A DNA stretch of 64,000 nucleotides, from positions 20,098,479-20,162,478 of the forward strand of contig NC_090743.1 of the NCBI RefSeq assembly GCF_036898095.1, written 5' to 3'. Below the pieces are notes generated by a model. The model did no database searches and was not told the DNA's origin. It was given only the letters and a program-made list of their open reading frames with translations. Position numbers and translations under genes: made by a program. Position 1 is the stretch's first letter, and each line of letters starts with the position of its first letter. The DNA comes from Palaemon carinicauda. Lineage: Eukaryota > Arthropoda > Malacostraca > Decapoda > Palaemonidae. Positions 45,764-57,218 of this stretch are shown one piece after another.

Positions 45764-46368
45764 TAAATCATTAACCCACAGTGTCTACTTCACTTCGGTT
45801 TTGGATGATGCTTTTAGAATTCGTCATCATGCTTGGTTAATTTATAAAGTCATTTGTGTTCTCAAACATTTTAGATATATAACATACATAAATATAATTT
45901 CGTGGTTCAAGAATTACGCAAAAATAAAACATTTATTTTTGAAAAAAATATTCATCTATTGAATTGAAAAATAATTCATAATGTTTAAAGCAATAAAAAT
46001 AATGTCTAGCGTTTATTTCTCATTGCTCTTCCAGACCAGATTTTTGGTGAAAATACGATGATAGTGACTAGTATTAAGTTCTGAATGTAACCAAAATTCT
46101 GCTAACAAAGTTTCGAAATAAAAAGTGAGAGAGAAACCCGATTCCAGTATTCTAAACAATTGGAATCTCTTTTATTAATATAGACTCCGTGATGTATGAG
46201 ATACACAAAGCAGTGAACATTTAGAATGCGTTTCTATTTAAATCCTAATGTGAAGAAAAATTTTCGCAAGTTTGAATATCGGGATGCATGAAATGAAAAA
46301 CAGAAAAAAGGTATTTTTGAAGTTAGAATATACTCAACGAAAATAATTTTTAGACTTACCAACTTCAT
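38331..46368 (-). CDS. Small secreted proline-rich basic peptide, two coding exons
   Basis: Exon 1 codes only M-K-L (46368-46360) and ends at TTG|GTAAGTC. The terminal exon (38540-38331) follows TTTCATTTTTCCAG and continues in phase 0 with VVLSSLLVVTVFVVFQPVEA. Together they make a typical signal peptide, with likely cleavage after VEA. The predicted mature part is about 49 residues: a proline-rich start (KPRPLPVAVPHPV), a Gly/Leu-rich middle, and a basic tail ending GCRCK before TAA. An AATAAA follows at 38195-38190. Total 72 aa. Size, charge and architecture suggest an antimicrobial or other secreted peptide. I do not recognise the family, though a proline-rich crustacean peptide such as a stylicin-like precursor is possible. 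A cryptic donor TGCAG|GTGCAA just before the stop could add a Cys-rich exon. The link across the 7.8-kb intron rests on splice sites, phase and the signal-peptide fit. Confidence 0.65.
38930..38979 (-). repeat. Poly(T) tract of about 46 bases
   Basis: Almost pure T run broken by one C near the start, just before GAAGAAACTAGGGTTCGACA. Unassigned. Confidence 0.9.
39121..39765 (-). repeat. S repeat in the intron of the small-peptide gene
   Basis: Tail at 39121 after (ATT)n, head at about 39765 (CCGAGCCAACCTCCTACC) next to (TA)n. Divergent from the other copies. Confidence 0.8.
40480..41318 (+). mobile_element. 5' LTR region of gypsy-type retrotransposon
   Basis: The segment 41069-41318 is repeated at 45103-45364 with about 10 percent visible change. 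It ends CCCGGACACGGGACCATTGT and TATAATATA. The left border of the LTR is not certain. (TA)n ends at 40478 and may mark it. Just after the LTR, TGGTGCCTAGACCC could be the primer-binding site, but I cannot assign a tRNA. Confidence 0.65.
41470..42500 (+). pseudogene. gag of gypsy-type element, broken
   Basis: The gag start is ATG at 41470 (MYEVGQFNIQEFLNNPNVQE), interrupted by a stop near 41590. A Lys/Glu/Arg-rich coiled-coil part covers 41840-42110 and the matrix/capsid-like part follows (APDEFFYYFETV, then TRAYLNLTQDQRKEYKEVK at about 42330). Frames change at several indels. Gag would form the particle. Confidence 0.6.
42616..43557 (+). CDS. gag zinc knuckle + aspartic protease ORF of gypsy-type element
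   Basis: Open for 313 codons. A CCHC knuckle is near residue 95 (CFKCGKRGHINKEC) and a retropepsin active-site motif near residue 185 (MILRDTGCNHVVVV), with a flap or C-terminal part (VDVLLGNEVGG) near residue 255. It binds retrotransposon RNA and processes the polyprotein. The frame stays open longer than anything else in this element. It continues broken toward the integrase downstream. Confidence 0.75.
   Translation: MKKLDKATSLSDDYNIISRKPSSGMKFQPSLRPSVKYSSNHGNQFSKVYVDKFNRYSGSSTGTVPKQNVIVPQQQSSNHPPSNIVKDAQKVNIVCFKCGKRGHINKECWSNLPKAFTQVIKDNFTSQTAKTKKQSGKVEEENKPANVYMTNRTNPNSVDTFKPYNYEGMLAAMDESERTPFMILRDTGCNHVVVVRRVLLLVEHSLTGDLVILKGIGGEEVTHICRLKLSCEFLTGNFDLAVKDSLAVEGVDVLLGNEVGGTPFVPCPIVTEKPLKYSPTTKLEMDYLYLFPSCVTTRGITKKVAAEEEKEIE
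43787..44654 (+). CDS. Integrase of gypsy-type element (two overlapping frames)
   Basis: The N-terminal zinc module spans a frame change near 43990: HETGH in the first frame and CRECHNCQ in the second, giving an H2C2 finger. The catalytic core at 44040-44654 shows the first Asp in VIIDIVGPLP, the second in QSDRGTN, and Glu in ALERFHQTLK. Decayed C-terminal sequence follows to about 44900. It inserts the cDNA into the genome. Integrase lies upstream of the RT start, not downstream as in usual gypsy elements. Confidence 0.8.
44930..45110 (+). pseudogene. Start of reverse transcriptase of the same LTR element, truncated
   Basis: The plus strand reads LEEKLTHLNQEPYHREVIRK, EVDYLLQNGLAEQSSSPYSS and PCLLVV, the characteristic N-terminal end of a gypsy-type RT domain. 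It then passes at about 45103-45110 straight into LTR sequence. The RT palm and RNase H are missing, removed by a deletion reaching into the 3' LTR. Confidence 0.75.
45103..45364 (+). mobile_element. Partial 3' LTR of gypsy-type retrotransposon
   Basis: Corresponds to 41069-41318 of the 5' LTR: AATAATAATTACCCAATGTTG to GACACGGGACCATCATATAA. The upstream part of the LTR is lost with the RT deletion. It is followed by (TA)n. Confidence 0.75.
45435..45662 (-). repeat. Short non-autonomous repeat sharing the RTE 3' end
   Basis: The string AGTCCACTGCAGGACTAAGGCCTCA at 45459-45483 matches the terminal part of the RTE copy at 55274-55299. The rest (GACCAGTTTCTATCAC ... GGTGATCACAGCGATACAC) is not RTE. 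It is bracketed by (TA)n on both sides. Confidence 0.6.
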
Positions 46369-46560
46369 GATGAGAAACTTAGGAAGCACAGTTCTTCTTG
46401 TACCTTCTATCTTGAGGTTCAGACAGGAAGACCTCTAACACTTGGTCATGCAGTGGGAGTAGGCGGTCTTGCCGAGTCTCTGGGCGGAGTTTCGTTAGAC
46501 CCAAAACCAATGTTTCCTAAAACATTACGATCTTCTGGGCTGAGCTAAGGGAATTTACCA
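46360..46560 (-). promoter_or_regulatory. Start exon and proximal upstream region of small-peptide gene
   Basis: The minus strand from about 46560 down to 46369 holds the presumed promoter and 5' UTR ahead of ATG-AAG-TTG|GTAAGTC. No clear TATA box is seen. A kappaB-like string, GGGAATTTACC, lies at 46549-46559, about 180 bases upstream of the ATG. It departs from the usual 10-base site by one extra base, so regulation by Rel factors is only a suggestion. Confidence 0.35.
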
Positions 46561-48440
46561 CTTTGCTTTTGCATACCTAACAGAAAAGAAAAAAGAACAA
46601 AGACGGATTGAGTTACGAATAGTACATAATAATTTTATGTATGTTTAAGATTGATATATTATCAGCAGCATTTATGTCAAATACTCACAATTTCCAAAGA
46701 AATACTGTTTTGTACAGCAAACTTTTCCAGGAGGATGAAAGTTTGTTTTTATTTTATGTCGTATGATAAGGCACAAATAGTAAAAAAAAAAAAAAAAAAA
46801 AACACTAATTAGATATCTTAAGTGCACAGTGACTACATCACACGCATTCTAATTAAACGCTTCAACCTTTATTGGTGTCCTCCCTGTAGTCGTAATTTAA
46901 AGTGATTCACCTCGCAGATTTTTTTCTCTATAATTGCACGGGTGTGACATTCAAATATACATAAATTATGATTTATATGTCCATACTTCAAATATGTAAG
47001 TAAGTCACATTAGGTATTATAATTTACAGTATGATGTATATAGGCCATATCCAAAGTTGACAAGATCTCGTTCACCCAAGTTAAATAGCACTGTATGATT
47101 TGAATTCCATATTCCTTATAGCAATATAAATTCTGTGAATTCTTGACTTTTACTCTGCTCATTACTAGTTTATCAGTAGAATGTTTTCCAGTTTAATGGC
47201 ATCTAATTTACACGTGTCCTAATTCTTGTATTTAGATATGTGTTGTACATCAAGGTAAATGAACTCTATCATCATGAAAATTCCACAAAAACCTATAACT
47301 CAGCATGTTGTTGTAGCAAGATTGCATTTTGATAGCGAGGGGAGTTTAGTTTCCTTTGTGCGTTCAAGTTGACAAGGGTCTCCCCTGAGAAAGTGTAGTT
47401 GTGTCCGGTGTACTTACAAACTTTTGTAATAAATGAGAAAACCCATATTCAGGTGTCTCATTATCCGTCAAGCATGGGACATGCGTATTTCTCATTAATG
47501 CCATGTTGCCAAGGGATTTTTCAGTGGCTCAAAGTCTTTTATAAGACGACCCAGAGTTGTAAATACAGGATTATATATTAGTTCATTATAAGTTAGCCTA
47601 CTCTGGAAAGATTTTCTTCTTGTGACAAAATCTGCTGGATGCATTCAATGACGTCATCTGATGACAAAATCAGTGCTACTCTTCAACACAACTAGGGAAT
47701 TTATATGATTAGGATTTGCACTTTCTAATCTGTCCAGACAAACTTCATAATTAAAATATTGCTTTAGTTTGAATTAAAAAAAAAAAATCAAATATAGGCT
47801 ATAATGCAATGATTTTTTGTGAGTATAATGACGTGTCTCGGGAGGAGTACATATACATAGTCGTGATCACAATGTGCAGATGTTTTGGCATTTCCTTCTA
47901 GTATCCAACTAATAGCAATAGATAGATTTATTGTGAGCATATGATGGCTTGAGTCTACATTATCATCCCTGGGAAGTTATAAAGTTAAAAACTGTTAAAA
48001 TTGGAACTTTTTGCCTGGTATTAAAGTGATTACACATTTGAAATTCTGGGCATGGGATTGGGGGTTGGGGGAGTTCAGGCTTGGGGGGGGGGGTTAATTT
48101 TAGTCTGGGGGAGTCAAGTCTCCCTCCCCCCTCATTGATTGCTCTACTAGTGGTGAGGAAAATTGCCGCTAAAATCATCCTGCTTTTCATCAACGGTTGT
48201 AGCTCAGCTAACAATAATAATAACACTAATATCCTACTAAACTCTGTTCAATCTAAAAATAATTGGAGCCCAATTTCTCAAAATATGAAATTTTCCGAGG
48301 AAATTTGCTACTACGTTTGTTATATTTACCGATTTGTGCTATTCAAACACTTAAGAAAATAGAGTATTTTAGCACTTACAGTATATACATTCACTTTCAA
48401 ACGAAAAAAAAAATCATATGAAAATAGTCTCCTTTCAAAT
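46561..48440. other. No gene seen; G-rich tract at 48054-48113
   Basis: Upstream flank of the small-peptide gene. AT-rich, no coding signal. The G-rich tract has four or more runs of at least four G, so a quadruplex could form on the plus strand. Confidence 0.45.
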
Positions 48441-48462
48441 TGAAATATACCTTGATAATACC

Positions 48463-48553
<91 letters not shown>

Positions 48554-48619
48554 AATGCTAAAAAAATATACAACATACAACTTTTCGTAAAAAAAAAAAA
48601 AGTCTTACAATGGTTTTTT

Positions 48620-49519
48620 AAACGGAGAAAATCGGCTTTTTTTTTGTGTGTCAATGTCATTCCCATCATAATTCTTTCCATAGCTCTCCGAGTTGTAACT
48701 AGATAATGCTCTAAGGCTTTAGTAAGGCTCCAAGTTTATGATGCGTAAGTTAAAACTGGTAAGACCGTCCGATTAAATACTCTTTATTTTATAGATAGTG
48801 GCATTTTACTTTTCATAATCTCATTTTGTTTTCAAAAAGCTCTCAATCCCATGCTTATCCTTCTTTTGATTTCGGTTTCGTGTCCTGGGGGGAACACTTG
48901 CTGCCTGTATAAAGTGCGTATATTCATTAGCAATCTCTAGAGGTTCTTCCATAACTCTTAATTGGTCTTTGCATTTTCATTGAATATTATTCTAGTTTTA
49001 CTCATATTCATTTTCAGTCGTACATTTCTGTTTTCATTATTAAAATCTTCTATCATCTTTTGCATTCCTCTCATCATTCACTTTACATAATTATGTCATT
49101 GCATTCCTCCCATCATTCACTTTACACAATTATGTCATCAGCAAATCTTAAATTTTGCTGATTTTCCTCATTTAAATTCTTAAAAACTTGTTCTAGGCTG
49201 TGAATAATTTGGGAAAGATGGGGTCTCCTTGTCTCACTTCTTTCTTAAACGAAATTCTCACTATCTTTATGTAATTTTAGGATTGCTGTACATCCTGTAT
49301 AGATAGATATCTTCAAGTATTCTAACAAAAGATTCATGTATTACCTGTCTTTGAAGGGCTTTCATTACTGGGGAGGTTTTAAGGGAATCAAAGGCTTTCT
49401 CATAGTCTATGAATGCCATAAATGTTGGTTTGTCATACTATGTTGATTTTATTTTTCATTAACTGGTTGATTACATGGATATGGTTAGTTGTTGAATACC
49501 TACTTCTAAAACCTGCCTG
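48620..49519 (-). mobile_element. RTE-clade LINE fragment (RT to C-terminal part)
   Basis: Minus strand 49400-49440 encodes FMAFIDYEKAFDS. Downstream parts match the fragment at 55380-56160. As at 24262, the fragment stops at QAGF codons, where (CT)n begins at 49519. A short tandem copy of CATTCCTCCCATCATTCACTTTAC occurs at about 49065-49125. Confidence 0.75.
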
Positions 49520-49522
49520 CTC

Positions 49523-49602
<80 letters not shown>
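49519..49602. repeat. (CT)n joining an RTE fragment to LINE-A
   Basis: The RTE fragment stops and LINE-A leader sequence (CCATGAGATGCAACG) starts on either side. The same (CT)n/CCATGAGATG junction is at 27077-27147. Confidence 0.95.
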
Positions 49603-49606
<4 letters not shown>

Positions 49607-51085
49607 AGATGCAACGTTAACGACCAAAATGTGTATAGAGAATTTAGAAAGATATTCAATTGAAACTGATGATATAAGACAAGATTAATGCTTGTGCAAG
49701 AAAGAAAATATTTGGGGCGAACTACAGCCACAATTTAAGCTAAATATTTTCATAATTAATCTATTTATATTTATAGATTGGAGAGACTGGTGCGCATACG
49801 AACATGCAAAACCCTAGATTCCTGTCATCAGAAAATTTATAGTAAATATCCTATTTAGGTTGCAATATTTCATTTATTACTCAATAATGACATTTCATTA
49901 TTTCTTATTTATCTTTATCATATGAGGATTTACTGCATGATTCAAATCACTTATTTTGTTTACAACACGAAAATTTAAAACTCTTAGCTCCTTCAGAGGC
50001 AAAACAGTACCAAGTATTTCGCTAAGAATCGAATGGATCTATTTTGTTTAAATATCTTCTTCTTCTTTGTCTACATCTTTTCCCACTTCTATGTGGGGTC
50101 GATGTTTCTGGTCAGCTTTCTCCATCTACCTCTACGAAAGCTTAAGAGATTTGGACTTAAGCTCTGAATCAGGCTGTGAGCAGAGCATAAGTGAAGCTAC
50201 TCACAGGTTTGGTAACTGCTTGGACTTCCTATACACCGACTTCCCAGGCGTTATAACAAGTAAAGTTGGTTCTCCAGTTGGGACACCTGGTCAGGCCTTG
50301 ATTTCATTAGTAGTGAAGACTGAGCAGCCTGCCCGGATGTATCATACTCGTGTAAGATTTGATAGTATTGAGCTTGCTGCTCCTTAGAAAGAGAATCTAG
50401 TCAACACAATTGAAAGGTGTATCTCTTCTCGTGTGCTAAGGTACCGAGTGAAAGACAAACCTTGGTCCAATGATGATTGTAGACCTGCTCATTTGTAGAA
50501 GCAGGAGGCCTATCATATTTGGAAGGGTAACAGATCAGATTTGACCTGGAATAACTATACTCAGCTTATAACTTTTGCTGAGAGAGTTTATGCTTCAACT
50601 GAAAACGAATACAATTTAACCATAAAAGAACCCCTTCCTGGTACAACCCAGGAACTTAAGTGGTGGGGTACCCATAAATTGGCACTCTTTAGTGTAGTCG
50701 TAACAGTTTCCTGTTTACTTGAACTAGATGGCTCTGTCACTCACTGTCCAAAGGAAATCGCAACCCTCTTGGCTGATATGTTTGACAGTAAGCAGAGTAA
50801 TGAGAAACTTGATTTTCCTCTTTCCAGTTTCCCTGAGGCTAAACTGATAAAGCTTTTTGATTTTGTAAAATTACGGCTCTCTTGACGAACCTTCATGCTT
50901 GTCAAGGTGTAGAGCCAAATGGTATTTTTCCTTTGTTTTATATAAAGACTGCCGATGTTTTAGCTCAAAAGTTATTTGTTATTTTCGGCAAGTTAGGAAG
51001 AAGAGGTGTTTGTAGCACTTGTTGAAGACTTGGTAATGTAATTCCATTATGGGAATGTGTTTGTGGTAGCTCAAGTCCAGCTTAT
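49603..51085 (+). mobile_element. LINE-A third copy, 5' part only
   Basis: Matches 27144-28550, including leader, endonuclease end (50067-50387) and pre-RT linker (50541-50885, open for 114 codons). It breaks off near 51085 before the RT core. An extra stretch of about 83 bases at 50053-50136 (CTTCTTCTTCTTTGTCTACA...) is absent from the other copy. The left edge is a (CT)n tract that also borders an RTE fragment. Confidence 0.8.
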
Positions 51086-52352
51086 GTGTACACTGCTCTA
51101 AAAACCTTAGTTGATGCCTCTTCGGAGTTGTTAGCTATCCTTAAAAACTTGTTAATCACTACAGTGACTAGTTTTTTTATGTTGGAACCTGTGAAGAACT
51201 ACCTGCGGTTGACAAGAACTGTATATGACTGGGTGTTAGCTTCCTTGTTGATAGCCAAGAACTAAAAGAACTGTATATGACTGGGTGTCTTCCTTGTTGA
51301 TAGCCATATGGTTAAATCATTTAATTTGGAAGAGCTAGTGAACGATCGTGCTAGCTTGAGACACCGGCGGTACCCATGGCTTGAATTATATATAGGTCTG
51401 TAATAAAAAAAATCGTACATATTTTTTATTTTTATTTTCATTAAGATACTTTAATTATCTATGTTATTATTTAATTCTTTTATTTTCATTATGATACCGA
51501 TGAAATTATCAACGTTATTTATTTATCCCCCAAAATATTAATATAAACTCTTACAATAATGATGCAATTGTTTCAAGATTTTCATTGATGTGCGGCATTA
51601 TCAGCCAATGACACCGTAACTTTAATCATAACATATATTTTCATTAAAATGTAAAAATAAAGAAAAAATCATGTTTTTTCAAGTATACAATTATGGAAAT
51701 AGGAAATTTCTCGGAATTATCATGTTTCTTGATTTTTGTCTAGTGACTCTAGGCTGTTTCTATATGTAGCTACCAGTACTGATGAAGTAGATAAACAGTA
51801 GTGGGAGTATATGAATTTTTGCCGAAATGCCTTGCCCATGTGGCTTCAAGAAACACATAAAATACCTTAAAATGAGAAATAAATCATAGGGGGCCTTACA
51901 CTGCCCCCCCCCCCCCACTCCCAATCCCCATCTGAATAGGCTTGCTTCACTCGACACCCCCACACAAGAAAAATCTGAAAAGACTTCCCTGACCACTGGG
52001 TATCATAAGGACATTATCATCATATTCCCGGATTATTGACCAGGCAGTGTTGAGGCCATTCCCTCAAATCCAGAAAGATATGCTTTACATGTGCAATGCT
52101 CACACATGAGCAAGACAGAGAAAACATATTGTCGTCTGTTTATTTTTTCCTAGAAAATTTTAGGTTTTGGGTACATTTAATTATCGTCGATAACTATTTA
52201 TGCATATTTTGGTAGAATCATAACCTAAAAAATTTTATTATATGAACAAGCAGACAAAGAAATACGATGAACCTAAATTAGAGAGACGCAGTAAACATTT
52301 ATTTACAAAAAAGAAGTAACATAAAAATTATAAGAAAATGATGATCTCTTCC
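51086..52352. other. No gene seen
   Basis: AT-rich with one C13 run near 51904-51916. Confidence 0.45.
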
Positions 52353-52359
52353 TAAGGAA

Positions 52360-52521
52360 ATCCCAGAAAAGGGTGGTGTTACTGTTAATGACATAATAAA
52401 ACTCCTTAGAATTCTTGAAGAAAACTTGAATGAAGAGTTACCCAGGTCAGAAAAGGGATGCGTACGCGACGCAATTGCTTGCGTAAATATACTAAAAGAA
52501 CTTTTTGAGAAGACCATTTGA
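52360..52521 (+). other. Short coding-like stretch, unrecognised
   Basis: Plus strand 52353-52521 reads without a stop as SLPKEIPEKGGVTVNDIIKL, LRILEENLNEELPRSEKGCV and RDAIACVNILKELFEKTI before a TGA. It has helical, charged, protein-like composition unlike the surrounding AT-rich DNA. A second protein-like piece in another frame follows at about 52590-52737 (RDGYELY, LRRNILRELHGLNVITTEKL). No splice sites or family could be assigned. It may be a decayed transposase or an exon remnant. Confidence 0.25.
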
Positions 52522-52739
52522 AAAATCAATTATTGACGTTCTCCTTGCCAAAAATACAATCATCTAAATTTTCAAAATACAAAGTTCAAAATCGGTTTGT
52601 TTAGAAGAGATGGCTATGAACTTTACTAAAATGAAGGCCTTCGTCGAAATATTTTAAGAGAGTTACACGGTTTGAATGTTATTACAACTGAAAAACTTGA
52701 ATTTTTGTTTGATATTAATATGCAAAAACACATTTGATT

Positions 52740-53986
52740 CAATTACAAAATACTGTGTGAAGATGTACCCTTGACAAAAGTCGACACATAATGCACCTTT
52801 CTTATAAGGACACTACGCAATTCCTCTAGACCGGTTGTTGTAAATCGTTTCCTGAATTGGCGGGAGGCCAGGTAACCTTGAGCACTGCAAGTGGCGTAAC
52901 CAGTCTTGTGAGAGAAGGAGAGAGGGGGAGTCGAGGGAGTGTGTGAATGCACTTTAGGAAAGATTCTGCAAGCTGCGTATTGGCCAGACGAGTCATGAGG
53001 AGGTATAGTTGCTTGCGTTCTGGAAAACATAAATTTACTGCGCATTAATTTTCGCTTTTCTTTTTCTATTCTAATTTTATAGCCAATTGAGAAACATTAT
53101 CGAGTGAAAACAAAGGTGAGACTTTAAAAATAATATTTGAATCAAATTTTTCATCAACGCTGACCCTGGAATGATTTGCAGTACCATACACAATGTAAAC
53201 GGATTCTTAATCCTCGATATTCAGGTATTATTTTATGAAGAAGTTATTCGGACAAGAACAATCTCCTTTTACCAACTAAATTGAATTATTACACGTTGAA
53301 CTTCCTTAAATATAGGGAGCAGAAAATCATAGGCTTCCTTATATCATTTGTTTCTTTCTAACTTCAATTCCTTGTGCCTGTGACTGAAAGACAAACTTAT
53401 TAATGGAAAAGTAATCAAAGCACGAGAAACTCTGAGACTGGACTCATTGATAGAATTCTCATTGGGGGGGGGGGGAGGCTGTGAGATCCGAATCCCTAAA
53501 AGAACAGTATTGAAGACAGGGCTTGAATCAAATATTGTCCAGTTAACATTAATTGTTTTGATTAGGGTATTAAGGAATTCTTCGTTGAGATTTGACAGAA
53601 ATGTGGAGAGTTAAGACGAAGTGTGTTGCAAAGCTGGAGAAATTTCATAACAGAAAACGAAAGGGAAAGGGAGAGCAGGAAGAGTATTCTGTAAAACAAG
53701 AAAAAAAAATTATTTATTTTCTTATTGTCGAAACTTTTTGTTTCTCCATTTGGGCTTCTTCATGTCATATCCATTTTCTATGTTCGGCTTTATTGGAAAA
53801 GTTGTTTATGATTTCAAAATTACTTCTTTCAGTAAATTCTAGAAGGATATTTTTTTGTATTTCTTTTGCCTACTCCAAATTTACCTACTGTATATATGTG
53901 TGCATATGTATGTTATTGAGTACCTGCTTATTTTTAAGTATATGTTTTGTTTTGAATTACAAGATTTTGTGCATGGAAACAAAGAC

Positions 53987-53990
<4 letters not shown>
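52740..53990. other. No gene seen
   Basis: A 100-codon minus frame at 53045-52743 shows no domain. A G10 run is near 53465. The start of the 207-codon plus frame at 53592 is AT-rich and continues only as translated microsatellite. Confidence 0.4.
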
Positions 53991-53991
<1 letters not shown>

Positions 53992-54060
<69 letters not shown>

Positions 54061-54074
54061 ATATATATATGTAT

Positions 54075-54173
<99 letters not shown>

Positions 54174-54175
54174 TA
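53992..54175. repeat. (TA)n(TG)n ... (CA)n(TA)n palindromic compound tract
   Basis: TA, TG, TA, then GTATACACACAC, TA, and a final ACACAC: complementary TG and CA blocks face each other around 54060-54075. Confidence 0.95.
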
Positions 54176-54428
54176 CAGTAGCCTATATTTATGTACTTGT
54201 ATTTGGAATTTATGATTTGCTTGTCTGACGACCGAGAGAATTTCTGTTTTTATTCATTTTTCACCTCCCGTTAAAGTACTATTCTTGATATTTCTGTTGT
54301 GTTTTTGTCTGATGTCTTTGGTTGTTAAGTTGGTGTACTTGGCGACTGGCCCGTTTTTCTTGGGTCAAGTGACTTTGTCTATTCTAGAAAGTAAAGTATG
54401 TTAACTTTATTTCCTTCTGGTGTTAGGC

Positions 54429-54589
<161 letters not shown>

Positions 54590-55118
54590 ATCTCATCATT
54601 TCCCACGCCTATTGACACAAAGGGCCTCAAGAGGATTCTTTGACTAAATTCATCAAAGGATATAGTCAGGAAGAAAAAGTTCAATATACAGCTGAACCTC
54701 TTCAAGAAAAAAAAAAATAGAAGTAGAGGTTTATACATTTTTGTGATCCTTGGGAATTGTAAATAGCATTTTTGGATGATAACTATAAAATCAGGCTGTG
54801 CGTTTTATTTTTTAATTAGCATATTTTCAAGATGGCCGCTGCTGATACCTCGCATAACAAGTATGTGGCATATCTCGATAACTAACGGACTGATTTCGAT
54901 GTTCTTGAAGTAAATCTCATAGTTTATTAGGGTGCTGGATTGACCTATGAGGTGTTTGAATCTATTCGAGGTCGACATCGCACAATATGGGATAGGTGGA
55001 GGCGGTTGATTTAAGGTCACAACCCAGAGCACCATATGTATAAGCTATGTAGCGCAAACATAAGTTTGTTTCCTACCTTTTAATATAATAAAACTTGAAG
55101 TAAAATGCATTGTGCAAA

Positions 55119-55199
<81 letters not shown>

Positions 55200-55261
55200 G
55201 TATATATATAATATATATGTATATATATACTGTATACATTTATTTATTAATTTATTTATTA

Positions 55262-56165
55262 TCATCAGCCGTAACTAGTCCACTGCATGAAAAAGGCCTC
55301 AGAAATGTCTTTCGAATCCCGTTTCTTTTTGGTCTTTCTATGATAGTTTATACCTGTAAATTTTCTTAGGTTGTCCATCCATCGTCTCCTTTTCCTTTCC
55401 ATCGCTTCTTTTGCAATCTCTAGGGAACCATTCCGTTCTTCTTAATGTTCGTCTATTATTTTCCATTCTCGTTATATGTCCTGCCCGTATCCATTTCTTT
55501 TTCTTACATGTTAGAGTATCCTCTACTTTAGTTTGCTCTCGTATCCATATGGCTCTTCTTCTGTCCCTTAGTATTATTTTCATCATTATTCTTTCCATGG
55601 CTCTTTGAGTTGTAACATACTTACGTTCTAAGGGGTTAGTCAGGCTCCGAGTTTCCGAAGCATAAATTAATACTGGTAGGAACATTTGATTATATAATTT
55701 CCATTGTAGAGAAAGTGGCATTTTACATTCATAATCTCGTTGACCAAAAGCTCTTCATCCCTTGCTTATCCTTATAATTTAGTTCTTGTGTCCTGGAGAA
55801 ACACTGTCTGTCCTGTTTACGTATATTTATTACCAATCTCTAGAGGTTCGTCCATAACTCTTATTTGTTGTCTCTGCATTTTCATTAAACATGATCTTAG
55901 TTTTACTCTTTGATTTTCAGTCCTCCATTTCTGCTTTGTCTTCAAATCTATCGCAATTCCTTCCTAGATTCACTAAACTGCTATGTCATCTGCATATCTT
56001 AAGTTGTTAAGGTATTCCCCATTGATATCCACTCCTACAGTTTCCCAATATCAATTCTTAAATACTTCTTCTAGACAGGCTGTGAATAATTTAGTAGAGA
56101 TGGAGTCTCCTTATTTAACTCTTTTCTCTGTTGGGATTTTCTCACTATCGTTATGTAGTTTTAGA
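55262..56165 (-). mobile_element. RTE-clade LINE 3' end
   Basis: Minus strand 55721-55338 is open for 127 codons and encodes the usual RTE C-terminus: LYNQMFLPVLIYASET, RAMERIMM, RRRAIWIREQTKVEDTL, WIRAGHITRMENNRRT and EWFPRDCKR. The region to 56165 holds RT thumb sequence with stops. The 3' end near 55262 has GTAACTAGTCCACTGCATGA, shared with the short repeat at 45440. Confidence 0.85.
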
Positions 56166-56275
56166 ATATATTTTACATATATTCTATATGATATATATGC
56201 ATACATTAAATTTGTCTGTGTATGAGTATGGTAGTTCAGAAATGCATGTATTACACAAGTGTGTATACAAAATAT

Positions 56276-56582
<307 letters not shown>

Positions 56583-56584
<2 letters not shown>

Positions 56585-57218
56585 TGGTTGATTGGCCAAG
56601 GCACCAGCCTCCCGTTGAGATACTACCGCTAGAGTGTTATAGGGTCCTTTGACTGGCCAGACAATACTATAATGGATCCTTCTCTCTGGTTAGGTTCACT
56701 TTCCCTTTGCCTACATATACACCGAATAGTCTAGCCTATTCTTTACCGAATCTCCTTTGTCTTTATACACCTAACAACACTGAGATTAGCAAACAATTCT
56801 TCTTCACCCAAGGGGTTAATTACAAAACTAATTGTTCAGTGGCTCCTCTTGATAAGGGTAGAAGAGACTCCTTAGCTATGGTAAGCAGCTCTTCTAGGAG
56901 AAGGACACTCCAAAATCAAACCATTATTCTCTAGTCTTGGGTAGTGCCATAACCACTGTATCATGTCCTTCCACTGTCTTTGGTTAGAGTTCTCTTGCTT
57001 GAGGATACACTTGGGCATACTATTTTATCTAATTTTTCTTCCGCTTGTTTTGTTGAAGTTTTTATAGTTTATATATGAAATATTTATTTTAATGTTGGTA
57101 CTGTTCTTGAAATATTTTATTTTTTCTTGTTTCCTTTCCTCACTGGGCTAGTTTCCCTGTTAGGGTCCCTGGGCTTGTAGCATCTTGCTTTCCTAACTAT
57201 GGTTGTAGCTTAGCAGTT

